A stretch of 64,000 nt of DNA from Roseobacter insulae (GCF_019375555.1 NZ_JAHXDN010000001.1:473501-537500), one strand, 5' to 3'. Numbered from the stretch's first letter, positions 16,134 to 25,856 are shown. Numbers and translations: made by a program. Notes: generated by a model from the letters alone, not told the origin.

Positions 16134-19013
16134 TCACACGCCCTCCCGGATGGACCCGGCGCCTTCGATGGCCGGATCTTCTCGCGACGGGTCGATATCC
16201 ATCGGGTGTTCGCTGTCTGGCACTTGCGCGCGCCGGGCCAGGCGTGAGAAGCTTTCAAGCGACAGCATCACCGCACCGACAACAGAAAGGAAGACGCCCA
16301 AGTCAAACAGGGCCGCCGTTGCAAGCTCGAATTTCTCAAACGGCGGGATGCGGACATAGGTGAAATCCGAGGTCAGGAACGGTTTGCCCACGAACCACGA
16401 TCCGATACCGGTGAACCCGGCAACCAGAACACCCGCGCCGATGACGCCATGATAGGGGTATTTCAGCCGGGCGGACGTCCAGGCGAACCCACTGGCCATA
16501 TATTGCATAACCACCGCGATAGAGACGATGAGGCCTGCGATAAAGCCGCCACCCGGCTCGTTGTGACCGCGCAGGAAGATGTAGAACCCGACCATCAGGA
16601 CCACGGGCATGATGACCCGTGTCAGAACTACCATCATCATCGGGTGCATATCTCCGGCCCGAACCTCATCGGGTTCACGGTTCAGAAGACGTGCGCGTAC
16701 AGGCCCGTTCAGCAGGGTCTCTGTCAACGCGTAGATCAGCAGGGCGGCGATGCCCAAGACGATGATTTCGCCGTAGGTGTCAAACCCCCGGAAATCGACG
16801 AGGATGACGTTGACCACATTGGTGCCGCCCCCGCCTTTGTAGGAGTTGGCAAGGTGGAATTCCGAGATCGGCGCAGTGACCGCCCCGCGCAGCAGGTAGT
16901 GATAGGCCAGTCCGAAGGTGGCCAGACCACCAGCAACGGCAACCCCGGCATCCCGCACCCGGCGCAGCACCGAACTTTCGACCGGTGTGCGTTTCGGCAG
17001 GAAGTTCAGCGCAAGCAACAGCAGGATGATCGTCACCACCTCGACCGTGAACTGGGTCATCGCCAGATCCGGCGCGCTCAGGAAAACGAACCCGATAGAG
17101 ACCATGAGACCGACAATACCAATCAGGATCAGCGACAGGAAACGGTTGCGGTGCATGACCACCAATCCGACTGTCGCGACGACCAGCATCAGCCATCCCG
17201 CGGTAGGTACCGGCCCCGCCGCCTGTGGTGCCCGCGTGGGGGCGGCCACGGTTCCCGTGCTCCAGGCGTGGAACCCGGCAGCGATGATCGCGATGGACCC
17301 GATGACCGCATAGCGGGTGAACGCCCCGTTGTGTAACCCTAGGATCAGCCTGCGGGCGAGATGCGCCGCCGTCTCGACAATCGCTTCGAAGATCACTTTC
17401 GCCTCGGGGCGCGGCGTCGTTTCCCACACACGCAGCGCAGGATGGAATATGGCCAGCACCAGCAATCCGCCCACCGTCGCGATGATGGACATGAAGAGCG
17501 CCGGTACCAGACCATGCCAGATCTTGAAGTAGGCCTTGGGAACCTCGCCCTCGATGCCCAGCAGCGAGGCCGTGACCAGTTTCACGAAAGGTTCCGCAAG
17601 AAAGGGGGCGATCCCGATGACGACAACCAGCACCACAAGGATCGCCGGAGGCAACCACATGCCCGCGCCGGGATCATGCGGCCGGGCGGGATAATCATCG
17701 CGTACCGGGCCAAGAAACACATGCCCGATCAGCCGGAAGCAATAAGCCGCTGAGAAAAGCGACCCGACGGTCGCCATCACCGGCACCAGCCAGGGTGCGC
17801 CAAACGAAACGGTATGCGTAGTCTCCTCCAGCATCATCTCCTTGGACAAGAACCCGTTGAGCAGCGGAATACCGGCCATCGACAGGGCGGCCAGGGTCGC
17901 GATCACGAAGGTCACCGGCATCAGCGTGCGCAGCCCGCCCAGACGCCTTATGTCGCGGGTGTGGGCTTCGTGATCGATGATACCGGCAGACATGAAAAGC
18001 GCGGCCTTGAACGTGGCGTGGTTCAGTATGTGGAAGACCGCCGCCATGGCGCCAAAAGCCGTGCCCGTGCCTAAAAGCATCGTGATCAGACCAAGGTGAC
18101 TGACCGTCGAGAACGCCAGTAGCGCCTTCAGATCATGTTTGAAAAGCGCGATGACGGCGCCCAGAACCATCGTGACCAACCCGGCAGTGGTCACGATCAT
18201 GAACCACTCGGGCGTGCCTGACAGGACCGGCCACATGCGCGCCATCAGGAATATCCCCGCTTTCACCATCGTGGCAGAGTGCAGATAAGCGGACACCGGC
18301 GTCGGCGCGGCCATCGCATGCGGTAACCAGAAATGGAAAGGGAACTGAGCGGATTTTGTGAAACACCCCAGCAGGATCAGGATCAAAGCTGGTACGTACA
18401 AGGGATCGGCCTGAATGAGATCGCGGTTTTGTAGGATCACGCTGAGATCATAGCTGCCCGCGATCTGGCCCAGGATGAGCATGCCGCCAATCATGGCTAG
18501 ACCGCCCATGCCGGTCACCGCAAGCGCCATTCTTGCGCCTTGCCGGCCTTCGGGCAGATGCTTCCAGTAGCCGATCAGCAGGAACGAAGACAGCGATGTC
18601 AGCTCCCAGAAAACCAGCAAAAGCAGGATGTTATCGCTTAGTACAATCCCGACCATCGCCCCTTGGAAGAGCAGAAGGTAGGTAAAAAACTCGCCCATGT
18701 TGTCGCTGCGGCTCAGGTAGTGCCGCGCGTAGGCGATGATCAGAAGACCGATGCCGAGGATCAAAAAGGCGAAAAAGAAGCCCAATCCGTCCAGCATCAA
18801 TGTGAAGTTCAGACCCAGAGACGGCATCCAGTCGACCCGCGCCGTCACCATCTCGCCCGCCAGAACGGACGGCAGGTTCGTCAGCAGGCCGAAAAATGCG
18901 GCAAGTGAGACGGTAAAGGTTACTCCGGCACATGCAGACCGGCCAGCTGAGTTCATCAGACCGGGCAGAAGAGCACCAAAGAACGGCAAAGCGACGATGA
19001 AGAAGAGGGACAC
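16134..19013 (-). CDS. mnhA: Na+/H+ antiporter subunit A fused to subunit B (MnhAB/MrpAB)
   Basis: A 959-aa integral membrane protein. Residues 1-780 form MrpA: a NuoL-like half with LPHAMAAPTPVSAYLHSATMV and GIFLMARMWPVL, and a C-terminal MrpA-specific part. About 140 C-terminal residues match MrpB, including PVVLMVGFYIFLRGHNEPGGGFIAGL. The A-B fusion is the arrangement found in Pha/Mrp systems of alphaproteobacteria, which explains why no separate mnhB exists in the operon. The GTG at 19011-19013 is preceded by AGGAG at a spacing of five to seven bases, so this start is chosen over longer in-frame options. It heads the operon A-C-D-E-F-G and likely exports Na+ in exchange for protons. Confidence 0.94.
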   Translation of the reverse strand: MSLFFIVALPFFGALLPGLMNSAGRSACAGVTFTVSLAAFFGLLTNLPSVLAGEMVTARVDWMPSLGLNFTLMLDGLGFFFAFLILGIGLLIIAYARHYLSRSDNMGEFFTYLLLFQGAMVGIVLSDNILLLLVFWELTSLSSFLLIGYWKHLPEGRQGARMALAVTGMGGLAMIGGMLILGQIAGSYDLSVILQNRDLIQADPLYVPALILILLGCFTKSAQFPFHFWLPHAMAAPTPVSAYLHSATMVKAGIFLMARMWPVLSGTPEWFMIVTTAGLVTMVLGAVIALFKHDLKALLAFSTVSHLGLITMLLGTGTAFGAMAAVFHILNHATFKAALFMSAGIIDHEAHTRDIRRLGGLRTLMPVTFVIATLAALSMAGIPLLNGFLSKEMMLEETTHTVSFGAPWLVPVMATVGSLFSAAYCFRLIGHVFLGPVRDDYPARPHDPGAGMWLPPAILVVLVVVIGIAPFLAEPFVKLVTASLLGIEGEVPKAYFKIWHGLVPALFMSIIATVGGLLVLAIFHPALRVWETTPRPEAKVIFEAIVETAAHLARRLILGLHNGAFTRYAVIGSIAIIAAGFHAWSTGTVAAPTRAPQAAGPVPTAGWLMLVVATVGLVVMHRNRFLSLILIGIVGLMVSIGFVFLSAPDLAMTQFTVEVVTIILLLLALNFLPKRTPVESSVLRRVRDAGVAVAGGLATFGLAYHYLLRGAVTAPISEFHLANSYKGGGGTNVVNVILVDFRGFDTYGEIIVLGIAALLIYALTETLLNGPVRARLLNREPDEVRAGDMHPMMMVVLTRVIMPVVLMVGFYIFLRGHNEPGGGFIAGLIVSIAVVMQYMASGFAWTSARLKYPYHGVIGAGVLVAGFTGIGSWFVGKPFLTSDFTYVRIPPFEKFELATAALFDLGVFLSVVGAVMLSLESFSRLARRAQVPDSEHPMDIDPSREDPAIEGAGSIREGV

Positions 19014-19271
19014 GCAAACTCCTGATCCGGTTAGTTTATAAGATTGATCCGAAACGCATTGATTTGTAAATGCACACGTGCAAATGACCTGTGTGGTTGT
19101 TGCCACAGATGTGTCGCGCTGCAAGCATCTCGACCTCCCGCCTGCTCTTCCAAGAGGTGTCGGGAAGACCGGTTGATCCGATCGTGGAAGACGATCGCAG
19201 CACAGCCCGCGACGTCACGACGTTCATGGTGACGTCGCACAACATTTCCCTGAAACAAAGGACAAGGTGAC

Positions 19272-19769
19272 ATGATTACACCTGACTATTGCCGCATGAT
19301 GGTGCGCTACAACGCATGGCAGAACAACTCTCTTTTGAAGGCCGCCGATACCCTTGACGATCAGCAGCGCTGGCAGGACCGCGGCGCATTTTTCGGGTCC
19401 ATAGCCGCGACGCTGAACCACATCCATTGGGGTGATGTGCTGTGGCTTGAAAGACTAGCGGGCAACCCGCGCCCGGAGGCGTACCTGTCGCCTTCATTGG
19501 TCAACCCTTCCGACTGGGCAGAGTTCAAGGATTTGCGCCGTCGGTGCGATGACGCGCTGGCGCAATGGGCAACGACGTTGGACAAGGCTGCCATGGCAGG
19601 GCCGCTTATCTGGTATCCCGCGAGTAGCTCCAAGCGGGTCGAAAAGCCGCGTGCCTTATGTATTGTCGGCCTGTTCAACCACCAGACGCATCATCGTGGA
19701 CAGGTCCACTGCATGCTGACGGCAGCAGGCGCTGCGCCGGAAGCCACAGATCTGATCTTGCTCGAATGA
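19272..19769 (+). CDS. DinB-like metal-binding protein
   Basis: A 165-aa four-helix-bundle protein of the DinB/YfiT-like family. The metal-site histidines are visible: NHIHWGDVLW near residue 50, and a FNHQTHHRGQVH segment near 135-146. The N-terminus PDYCRMMVRYNAWQNNSLL is typical of the family's first helix. Members bind a divalent metal, and some are thiol transferases; no substrate can be assigned. It is divergent from the mnh operon across about 258 bp, in which I see no clear promoter or RNA. Confidence 0.88.
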   Translation: MITPDYCRMMVRYNAWQNNSLLKAADTLDDQQRWQDRGAFFGSIAATLNHIHWGDVLWLERLAGNPRPEAYLSPSLVNPSDWAEFKDLRRRCDDALAQWATTLDKAAMAGPLIWYPASSSKRVEKPRALCIVGLFNHQTHHRGQVHCMLTAAGAAPEATDLILLE

Positions 19770-19806
19770 TCGACCTGCCGTGGTGGCTTTACCGGAATGG
19801 AGCGGT

Positions 19807-21303
19807 TTAGCCCGCCTCTGTAACAGCCAGCAGCTTCAACCGCTGGATTTTTCCTGACGGACCCTTGGGAAGCTCCGGCAAGAAATGGATGCGGTCAGGC
19901 GCCTTGAATTCGCCCAGCTTCTCCACGCAGAGAGCAACAAGGTCATCATTGGACAAACCCGATCCGTCCCGCACGCGCACGGCTGCCTCGACCCGTTCAC
20001 CGTATGTCGTGCAGGGGCGCGCGAAGGCTGCGGCCTCTATCACATCCCCGTGCGAATAGAGCGCTTCGTCGATCTCGCGTGGTGCGATGTTTTCGCCACC
20101 TTTGATGATCAGCTCCTTGAGGCGGCCGGTCACGAAAAAGTAGCCGTCCTTATCTTTCTTGCCCAGGTCTCCCGTTCGAAGCCAGCCGTTGGCAAAAGTG
20201 GCTTGCGTTGCTGCGGGGTTCTTGAGGTATTCGCGCATGACGTTCGGTCCGCGCACGACAATCTCGCCTTCGGCTTCCGGCCCGCATTCCGTCATATCAG
20301 GCGCGAAAACCGCGACTTCGTTTCCAAAAGCGATACCCGGCGATCCGATTTTGCGCGTGCCCGGAGGCAGGGGATTGGACAGAATTTGCGCCGCGGTCTC
20401 CGTCAGGCCCATTGTCTCGATGATCGGCACATGGAAGCGCCGTTCAAAAGCGCTTTGTACGTCCGGGGCGAGGGCCGCAGACGCGGAGCGGCCAAACCTC
20501 AGGCGGATCATCGTGTCCGCATCCGGCGTGCCTTCGGCATGCAGAAGATGCGAGATGATCGTCGGCACGACCGAAAACCATGTCGCGCCCATTTCACTGA
20601 CCTGCGGCCAGAAGCCGCTGACGGAAAACCGCGGGCACATGGCAACCGACCCGCCGGACACCAACGCACCAATCACCGTTACGCACAGCCCGTTGATGTG
20701 ACATATCGGCAGCACGCAAAGCGCGCGATCCGCCTCGGTCAGCTTATGCGCGATGGCAGGTGTCCATCCACCTGCGAGCAGGCTGGACTGCGTGTGAACA
20801 ACCCCCTTCGGACGGCCGGTCGTGCCGGATGTATACATGAGCAGGGCGTGATCACCGGGTGCGACATCGTGCAGCGCGACATCGCCCGCCGCTTCGGTCA
20901 CGTCCGCCCTTGTCATGCCTGCCGGGCGGGTTGCTTCGTAAAGCGAGGCAACACTGTCATGCACCAGAGCGACCCGCGCCTCGCTGTGAGCCAGGGCGTA
21001 TTCAATCGCGTCATGACCTGCGGCCAGATTGATCATCGTCGCCCGAAAGCCACCATAAACCGCGCCGTAAAAGGCTAGGACACCGTCCCGGCCATTGGGC
21101 TGCATGATGGCAACGCTGTCGCCCCTGGCAATGCCGCGTGCCGTCAATGCACCGGCGATCCGGCGCGCTTGGTCGCGAAGCGATTGCCAGTCCAGTATGT
21201 CCGGGTCATCCCAGAAAACGAAGGCCAAGCCGTTCCCACGGGCGCGATGATCGATCCAGTCGCGCAGCGTCCCGCCGGGTGGATGGTCGGGCGACAGATT
21301 CAT
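19807..21303 (-). CDS. AMP-forming acyl-CoA ligase, SauT-like (sulfoacetate-CoA ligase candidate)
   Basis: A 498-aa ANL-superfamily adenylating enzyme. Motifs include LLMYTSGTTGRPKGVVHTQ (A3), MGLTETAAQI (A5), WLRTGDLGKKDKDGYFFVTGR (A7-A8) and the catalytic lysine in PKGPSGKIQR (A10). The ATG at 21301-21303 overlaps the stop of the aldehyde dehydrogenase gene by 4 bp; a longer frame to 21321 lies in that gene. Pairing a CoA ligase with an acylating aldehyde dehydrogenase and an anion transporter matches the SauS/SauT pair of sulfoacetate degradation, where SauT makes sulfoacetyl-CoA. Another carboxylate substrate remains possible. Confidence 0.8.
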   Translation of the reverse strand: MNLSPDHPPGGTLRDWIDHRARGNGLAFVFWDDPDILDWQSLRDQARRIAGALTARGIARGDSVAIMQPNGRDGVLAFYGAVYGGFRATMINLAAGHDAIEYALAHSEARVALVHDSVASLYEATRPAGMTRADVTEAAGDVALHDVAPGDHALLMYTSGTTGRPKGVVHTQSSLLAGGWTPAIAHKLTEADRALCVLPICHINGLCVTVIGALVSGGSVAMCPRFSVSGFWPQVSEMGATWFSVVPTIISHLLHAEGTPDADTMIRLRFGRSASAALAPDVQSAFERRFHVPIIETMGLTETAAQILSNPLPPGTRKIGSPGIAFGNEVAVFAPDMTECGPEAEGEIVVRGPNVMREYLKNPAATQATFANGWLRTGDLGKKDKDGYFFVTGRLKELIIKGGENIAPREIDEALYSHGDVIEAAAFARPCTTYGERVEAAVRVRDGSGLSNDDLVALCVEKLGEFKAPDRIHFLPELPKGPSGKIQRLKLLAVTEAG

Positions 21304-22703
21304 TGACCGGCGACTTTCCAATAGTCCGAAAACACATCCTCAAGCGCAGGCTCGCGCGGCGGAATTTGCCTTACGATCTTGGTGGTTTGCAGAAAATGCT
21401 TCCAATGCAGATTGTCGTCTATCGAATTGCCACCCCAGGATCCACATCCCATGGAGAGCGAAAACGGCATGCCATTGTCAAACGCCCCGCCGGTCGCAAA
21501 GCAATGCGCCTGATTGACGATCACGCGACAGGTCGGGATTTCCCTGCCCAGCTGTAGCGCACGATCCTCACGCGATGAGTGCAGACCGATGGAATGCCCG
21601 GCGCCCTGATGTTCAAGGATGGCTCTTGCGATTGCCACCGCGTCAGAGAAGTCCGTTGCCCGGTAAAGGGCTGCAACCCGCGAAAGCTTCTCGCCTGACA
21701 GCGGATGCTCCGGCCCGATGCCGGATGTTTCCACCACCAGAAACTCTGTGCCCGCCGGGACATCATTCTCGACGCCGAGAGCGCGCAGCATTTTGTCCGC
21801 ATCCTGTGCGATCACGGCGCGGTTGAGATGGCCATCAGGCCAGAGCGCGGCCACGATGCGCGCGTCATCCGCCACTACCGCACCCCCTGCTTTCACCAAG
21901 TCGGCGACGAAAGCATCATAGACCTCATCCACCACGACCAGTGCGTTTTCCGACGAACAGGAGGTTGCATTGTCAAAGGTCTTCGACGCCGTGATTTTCC
22001 GGGCCGCTTCGGCAAGATCACAGGTTTCGTCAACGATCACCGTGACATTGCCGGCCCCGACAGCGAGCGCGGGTGTCCCGGATGTATAGGCGCGCCTCAC
22101 GTTGTTCTGCGATCCTGTGACGACGATCAGGTCCGTGGTTTCCAGCAGACGCTGGGTTTTTTCCTTGCTGCCTGTGCCCGGTACCATCTGCACCAGATCA
22201 TGGTCCTCGCCGATCTTGTCAAACTCAGCATGTACGTAGTTCAGCAGGGTCTCGCAGGCCGGCACCCCTTTGGGCGAAGGCGACAGGACAATCGCATTCC
22301 CGCATTTGAGCGCGTTGATGATGTTGTTCGCCGGTGTCGCCGCCGGATTGGTGGAGGGTACCACCGCGCCAATGACCCCCATGGGCCGGGCGATTTCCGT
22401 GATGCCCGTGTCATTGTCATCGCTGATGACCCCGTAGGTCTTTGCCCCGGCGATGTCGCGCATCAGGCCAAGGGTTTTGCGGTGGTTCTTGGTGATCTTG
22501 TCCGGCACGTTCCCAAGGCCGGTTGTCTCGACCGCAAGTTCGGCCAGGTGGCGATTGCGGGAGGGTTCCATGATGGCCCAGGCCGCGGCCTGGGCAGCAA
22601 GATCATACCGGGCCTGTGATCCGTTCGCCTCATAGGCGTGCTGTGCGACGCGCGCGCGCGCGACAATCGCGTCTACCTCGGCAAGATCATCATGGGCGTT
22701 CAT
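21300..22703 (-). CDS. acylating aldehyde dehydrogenase, SauS-like (sulfoacetaldehyde dehydrogenase candidate)
   Basis: A 467-aa CoA-acylating aldehyde dehydrogenase. The nucleophile is Cys249 in DNATSCSSENAL, with a GAGNVTVIVDET segment ahead of it. The N-terminal part contains TTGLGNVPDKITKNH and the NAD-domain segment VPSTNPAATPANNIINALK, both as in acylating enzymes (SucD, EutE, SauS) rather than hydrolytic ALDHs. The family reduces an acyl-CoA to the aldehyde with NAD(P)H, or the reverse. SauS acts on sulfoacetyl-CoA to give sulfoacetaldehyde, which Xsc cleaves; no xsc gene is in the window. The specific substrate is inferred from context. It lies 59 bp downstream of tctC, in the same operon. 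Confidence 0.8.
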   Translation of the reverse strand: MNAHDDLAEVDAIVARARVAQHAYEANGSQARYDLAAQAAAWAIMEPSRNRHLAELAVETTGLGNVPDKITKNHRKTLGLMRDIAGAKTYGVISDDNDTGITEIARPMGVIGAVVPSTNPAATPANNIINALKCGNAIVLSPSPKGVPACETLLNYVHAEFDKIGEDHDLVQMVPGTGSKEKTQRLLETTDLIVVTGSQNNVRRAYTSGTPALAVGAGNVTVIVDETCDLAEAARKITASKTFDNATSCSSENALVVVDEVYDAFVADLVKAGGAVVADDARIVAALWPDGHLNRAVIAQDADKMLRALGVENDVPAGTEFLVVETSGIGPEHPLSGEKLSRVAALYRATDFSDAVAIARAILEHQGAGHSIGLHSSREDRALQLGREIPTCRVIVNQAHCFATGGAFDNGMPFSLSMGCGSWGGNSIDDNLHWKHFLQTTKIVRQIPPREPALEDVFSDYWKVAGQ

Positions 22704-22762
22704 TTCAGATGTTCCTTTTCAGTAGATCCCCCACCCGATGAGCCGGGTAGGGGAAGGGGTGC

Positions 22763-23731
22763 TTACAGCCCGGCCAGCAGGACCTTCAGGGTCTCTTCTC
22801 GCTTGGCCCACATGGCCAGCACCTCGTCCCGGGTCATTATATGCATAGGCGATCCCCCCGCCTTCATCTTCCCGGCAACACGCTTGTTCTCAAACATGGT
22901 CGGAACGGTCGCGGCAAGCTTGTCGATGATGCCCTGCGGCGTACCCTTGGGCACCATCACACCGCGGAAGTTCACCGAGGCATTATCCACGTCGAGACCG
23001 CTTTCCATCATCGTCGGCACGTCGGGCAGAAAGTCGTTCCGCTCCAGATCGGCGACAGCCAGGATTTTGACGTTGCCCGCCTCGCGCGCCCGGAAGGCAT
23101 CAGAGAGGTTGTTAATGCCTGCCATCACCTCGCCCGCGATCACGGCTTTCATCGCCGCGGCGCCGCCGCCCTTGGTCGGGATATAGGCCATCTTCATGTC
23201 GCCCGCCTTTTCCATCTGCAGGGCCGCGATGTGGTGACCGACAAAGAGGCCCGCACCCGAGGTGGTCAGCTTGCCGGGATTGGCCCTGGCAAAGTCAACA
23301 ACGTCCTGAAGCGTATTGAATTCGCTGTCCGCGCCGACGACCAGCACGGCGGGGTCCGCCCCCCAGTTGGCGATCGGCTCAAAACTGTCGGCAGAGTATT
23401 CGACACCCCCCTTGATCGACTGGGCAATGAAATGAGGAACGTTATAGGCGCCCAGGGTATAGCCGTCCGCCTCCGCCTGACCGGCCAGCCAGTTCCAACC
23501 GACCCGACCGCCCGCGCCCGGCTTGTTGAGGATCGCAATTGGCATGCCGAGCGCATCCTCGTTTCCCGCAGTCATGGTGACGATGCGTGCCTGAAAGTCC
23601 GTCGCGCCGCCGGCACCGTAGCTGACCATCATCATGATCGGACGTTCAGGGTAGTTGGCGTGACCGTCAGCGAAGGCTGATGTGGTCAGGCCTATAAGGG
23701 CAATGGCTGCCCCGGCGAGTAGGTTTTTCAT
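22763..23731 (-). CDS. tctC: tripartite tricarboxylate transporter substrate-binding protein (TctC family)
   Basis: A 322-aa periplasmic binding protein with a signal peptide of about 22 residues (KNLLAGAAIALIGLTTSAFA followed by DG). It has YPERPIMMMVSYGAGGATDF, the first beta-strand region of TctC/Bug proteins, and NKPGAGGRVGWNWLAG, the second conserved loop. It delivers an organic anion to the TctAB membrane complex. The ATG at 23729-23731 is preceded by GGAGGA, so this start is chosen over a frame open to 24082. The family binds carboxylates; the neighbouring CoA-ligase and dehydrogenase suggest a C2 sulfonate or carboxylate ligand. Confidence 0.92.
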   Translation of the reverse strand: MKNLLAGAAIALIGLTTSAFADGHANYPERPIMMMVSYGAGGATDFQARIVTMTAGNEDALGMPIAILNKPGAGGRVGWNWLAGQAEADGYTLGAYNVPHFIAQSIKGGVEYSADSFEPIANWGADPAVLVVGADSEFNTLQDVVDFARANPGKLTTSGAGLFVGHHIAALQMEKAGDMKMAYIPTKGGGAAAMKAVIAGEVMAGINNLSDAFRAREAGNVKILAVADLERNDFLPDVPTMMESGLDVDNASVNFRGVMVPKGTPQGIIDKLAATVPTMFENKRVAGKMKAGGSPMHIMTRDEVLAMWAKREETLKVLLAGL

Positions 23732-23769
23732 GTTAGTTCCTCCCAAAGTGATCTGCCGCTTTTTGCGGT

Positions 23770-24240
23770 TCAGAAAAATATCTCTCGCGGTGTGTAAACT
23801 TTCAGCAATGAAGCGAAGAGACCGTACATGACGGCCATGAAGCAGGCCGTGATGATGACGCGTTTGAGCCATGAGCGGAACGCCGTGTGCGGCGCCGGGT
23901 CGTAAAGGCTCAACAGAATGAAAAAGGCGATGGCCGTTGCGGAGTAAAAGCCCAGTCCCTTTGCCGCCCAGAATACGTAGATCAGGGCGACAATCAGCCC
24001 GGGCGCGAGGTTTCGGAACTGCCGGACCGAGAGGCCATTGCCCACCTTGGTCCAGCCAAGGCAGGCTTTTGCGAATGTCCACAGGGCGAGCACGACGAAA
24101 ACCGTGGCGATCAGGCGCGGAAACAGGAAGGCTTCGGAAGGTTGTTGCGTATAGCTTACGACGGCCACCCAGATCCCTACCACCGCGACGACGCCCGATC
24201 CGATGATGTGTTGCATGCGGGGCAGGCTGATATCGCTCAT
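23770..24240 (-). CDS. tctB: tripartite tricarboxylate transporter small permease (TctB family)
   Basis: A 156-aa membrane protein with four hydrophobic segments, the size and topology of TctB. Its second segment (EAFLFPRLIATVFVVLALW) carries the FPR element usual in TctB. It begins at ATG 24238-24240, overlapping the tctA stop by 4 bp, and ends 38 bp before the tctC start. With TctA it forms the secondary carrier energised by ion gradients. Confidence 0.9.
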   Translation of the reverse strand: MSDISLPRMQHIIGSGVVAVVGIWVAVVSYTQQPSEAFLFPRLIATVFVVLALWTFAKACLGWTKVGNGLSVRQFRNLAPGLIVALIYVFWAAKGLGFYSATAIAFFILLSLYDPAPHTAFRSWLKRVIITACFMAVMYGLFASLLKVYTPREIFF

Positions 24241-25748
24241 GCCATGATCTCCTCTTTGGAGGTGAAACGGCGTGATCTCAGTTCCATGTAGGCAGAATAG
24301 GCGATTGAGGCGATGACAACCGCGATCAGGAAGAGATTGAGCGAGCCACCGAGGAAATAGGGTGTCATCCCGTCGGTCGCATTCGCGATCATGCTGCCCT
24401 GGATGAAGTTGGCTTCGGCAATGGGGCCAAGGATGAGACCCAGCACCAGCGGCGCCGCCGAGAAGCCGAACCGTTCGAGGAAATACATCATCACACCCAA
24501 CGCCGCCATCACATAGACGTCGCCCATGCTGGATTGCACCGAGTAGCTGCCGAAGACCGCAAGCCCCAGCACCACAGCGGCCATCACGCTTTGCGGCACC
24601 TGTGCGACACGGGCTGCCACGCCTGCCACGTAGAGTCCGAAGAGGCACATCAACACCTGCCCGATCAGCATGGAGTTGATGAAGGTCCAGGCCACATCCG
24701 GGTGGTTATCAAACAAATCGGTGCCGGGGAAAATTCCATGGATCAGCAAGCCGCCCAACAGCACCGCCGCCGTGGGTGAGCCGGGGATCGACAGGGTCAA
24801 CAACGGCACCAGCGACGGACCCACCATCGCGTTGTTCGCCGATTCAGCGGCCACAAGCCCCTCGGGATGCCCGGTGCCGAACTTTGCCCGCTCGGGGCTG
24901 AATTTCCTGGACTGGTCGTAGGCCACAAGCCCCGCGATCTGCCCGCCGACGCCCGGGATCAACCCGATGATCGACCCGGTGATTGTGCCGATACCCATCG
25001 CGCGCTTGTTTCGCATCAGTTCGGACAGCGCGGCACCGATGGGATGTTTGCGAACCTGAATGACCTCGGCCCCGTCATTGTGACGGCCCTTGGCGAACAT
25101 CGTGATCACCTGCGGGATCGCAAACAGGCCGATCAGGGCCGCGATGATGTTGATACCGCCGCCGAGTGCCGGGTGGAAGATGAACCGCTGCGCGCCCATG
25201 ATGTCGTCAAATCCTATGGTGGCCAGCCACAGGCCGATGCAGCCGGACAAGAGACCCTTGACGACGGACCGCGAGTCGAGTGAGCCGATCACGGTCACCC
25301 CGAGGATCGCGAGCCAGAAAAGGTGGCTGGGGCCAAAAGCCAGTGCCCATTTTGCCAGCACTGGCGTCAGGAAGATCAGCAGGAGAACTCCGAAAATCCC
25401 CCCGACGGCAGAAGACAGAAAGGACAGCTGCAGCGCCTTGGCCCCTTCGCCCTTTTGCGCCATCGTGTGCCCGTCCAGGGTTGTGGCAATGTTCGCCGGC
25501 GCCCCGGGAATTTTCAGCAATATGGCCGAGACCGCGCCGCCGGCGACCGTTGACGTGTAGGCGGCCCCGAGCAGGATCAGACCCTGCGCCGCTTCCAGCT
25601 GGAACGTGAATGGAATGAGCAGTGCCACGGCCATGGTCGGCGACAGGCCGGGCGTTGCGCCAAGGATCAGGCCGCCGATGGTCCCCAACAAAAGCAAGCC
25701 GAAGTTAACGGGCGTAAATACGTCACCGAAATAGAAAATGAATTCCAC
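24237..25748 (-). CDS. tctA: tripartite tricarboxylate transporter large permease (TctA family)
   Basis: A 503-aa membrane protein with about 12 helices. The TctA signatures are present: GGLILGATPGLSPTMAVALL and GAAYTSTVAGGAVSAILLKIPG in the N-terminal half, and GLIPGVGGQIAGLVAYDQS plus LLTLSIPGSPTAAVLLGG in the repeat half. The frame is open to 25841, but GTG 25746-25748 is preceded by GGGGAG at normal spacing and yields the family length, so it is chosen. It is the first gene of the tctABC-dehydrogenase-ligase operon and is divergent from the LacI-type regulator. Confidence 0.92.
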   Translation of the reverse strand: MEFIFYFGDVFTPVNFGLLLLGTIGGLILGATPGLSPTMAVALLIPFTFQLEAAQGLILLGAAYTSTVAGGAVSAILLKIPGAPANIATTLDGHTMAQKGEGAKALQLSFLSSAVGGIFGVLLLIFLTPVLAKWALAFGPSHLFWLAILGVTVIGSLDSRSVVKGLLSGCIGLWLATIGFDDIMGAQRFIFHPALGGGINIIAALIGLFAIPQVITMFAKGRHNDGAEVIQVRKHPIGAALSELMRNKRAMGIGTITGSIIGLIPGVGGQIAGLVAYDQSRKFSPERAKFGTGHPEGLVAAESANNAMVGPSLVPLLTLSIPGSPTAAVLLGGLLIHGIFPGTDLFDNHPDVAWTFINSMLIGQVLMCLFGLYVAGVAARVAQVPQSVMAAVVLGLAVFGSYSVQSSMGDVYVMAALGVMMYFLERFGFSAAPLVLGLILGPIAEANFIQGSMIANATDGMTPYFLGGSLNLFLIAVVIASIAYSAYMELRSRRFTSKEEIMA

Positions 25749-25792
25749 CGCGTGCTCCCCGGCCACAGATCGTTGACAAATCAGGGTAGGCA

Positions 25793-25820
25793 ATGAAAAT
25801 AGTTTTGCAAATGTTTTCAT
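25793..25820. promoter_or_regulatory. candidate LacI-family operator between tctA and its regulator
   Basis: A near-symmetric element with outer arms ATGAAAA (25793-25799) and TTTTCAT (25814-25820), and an eight-base perfect palindrome TTTGCAAA (25804-25811) close to its centre. The central GC and flanking A/T runs fit LacI/GalR operators. A TTGACA at 25773-25778 reads towards the regulator, with AAAATA about 17 bp on. The position suggests control of both divergent units. Confidence 0.5.
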
Positions 25821-25856
25821 AGTTTCTGTGAATTCACCCAATAAGTGCCTGATTAT

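Noticed and set aside
19014-19271. tRNA or regulatory RNA in the 258-bp mnhA-dinB gap
   Set aside because: No cloverleaf, T-loop sequence or strong hairpin with a T-tract could be found by eye on either strand.
21138-21557. Plus-strand open frame across the ligase/dehydrogenase junction
   Set aside because: Antisense shadow over an ATGA-coupled pair of clear genes; Arg-rich with no motif.
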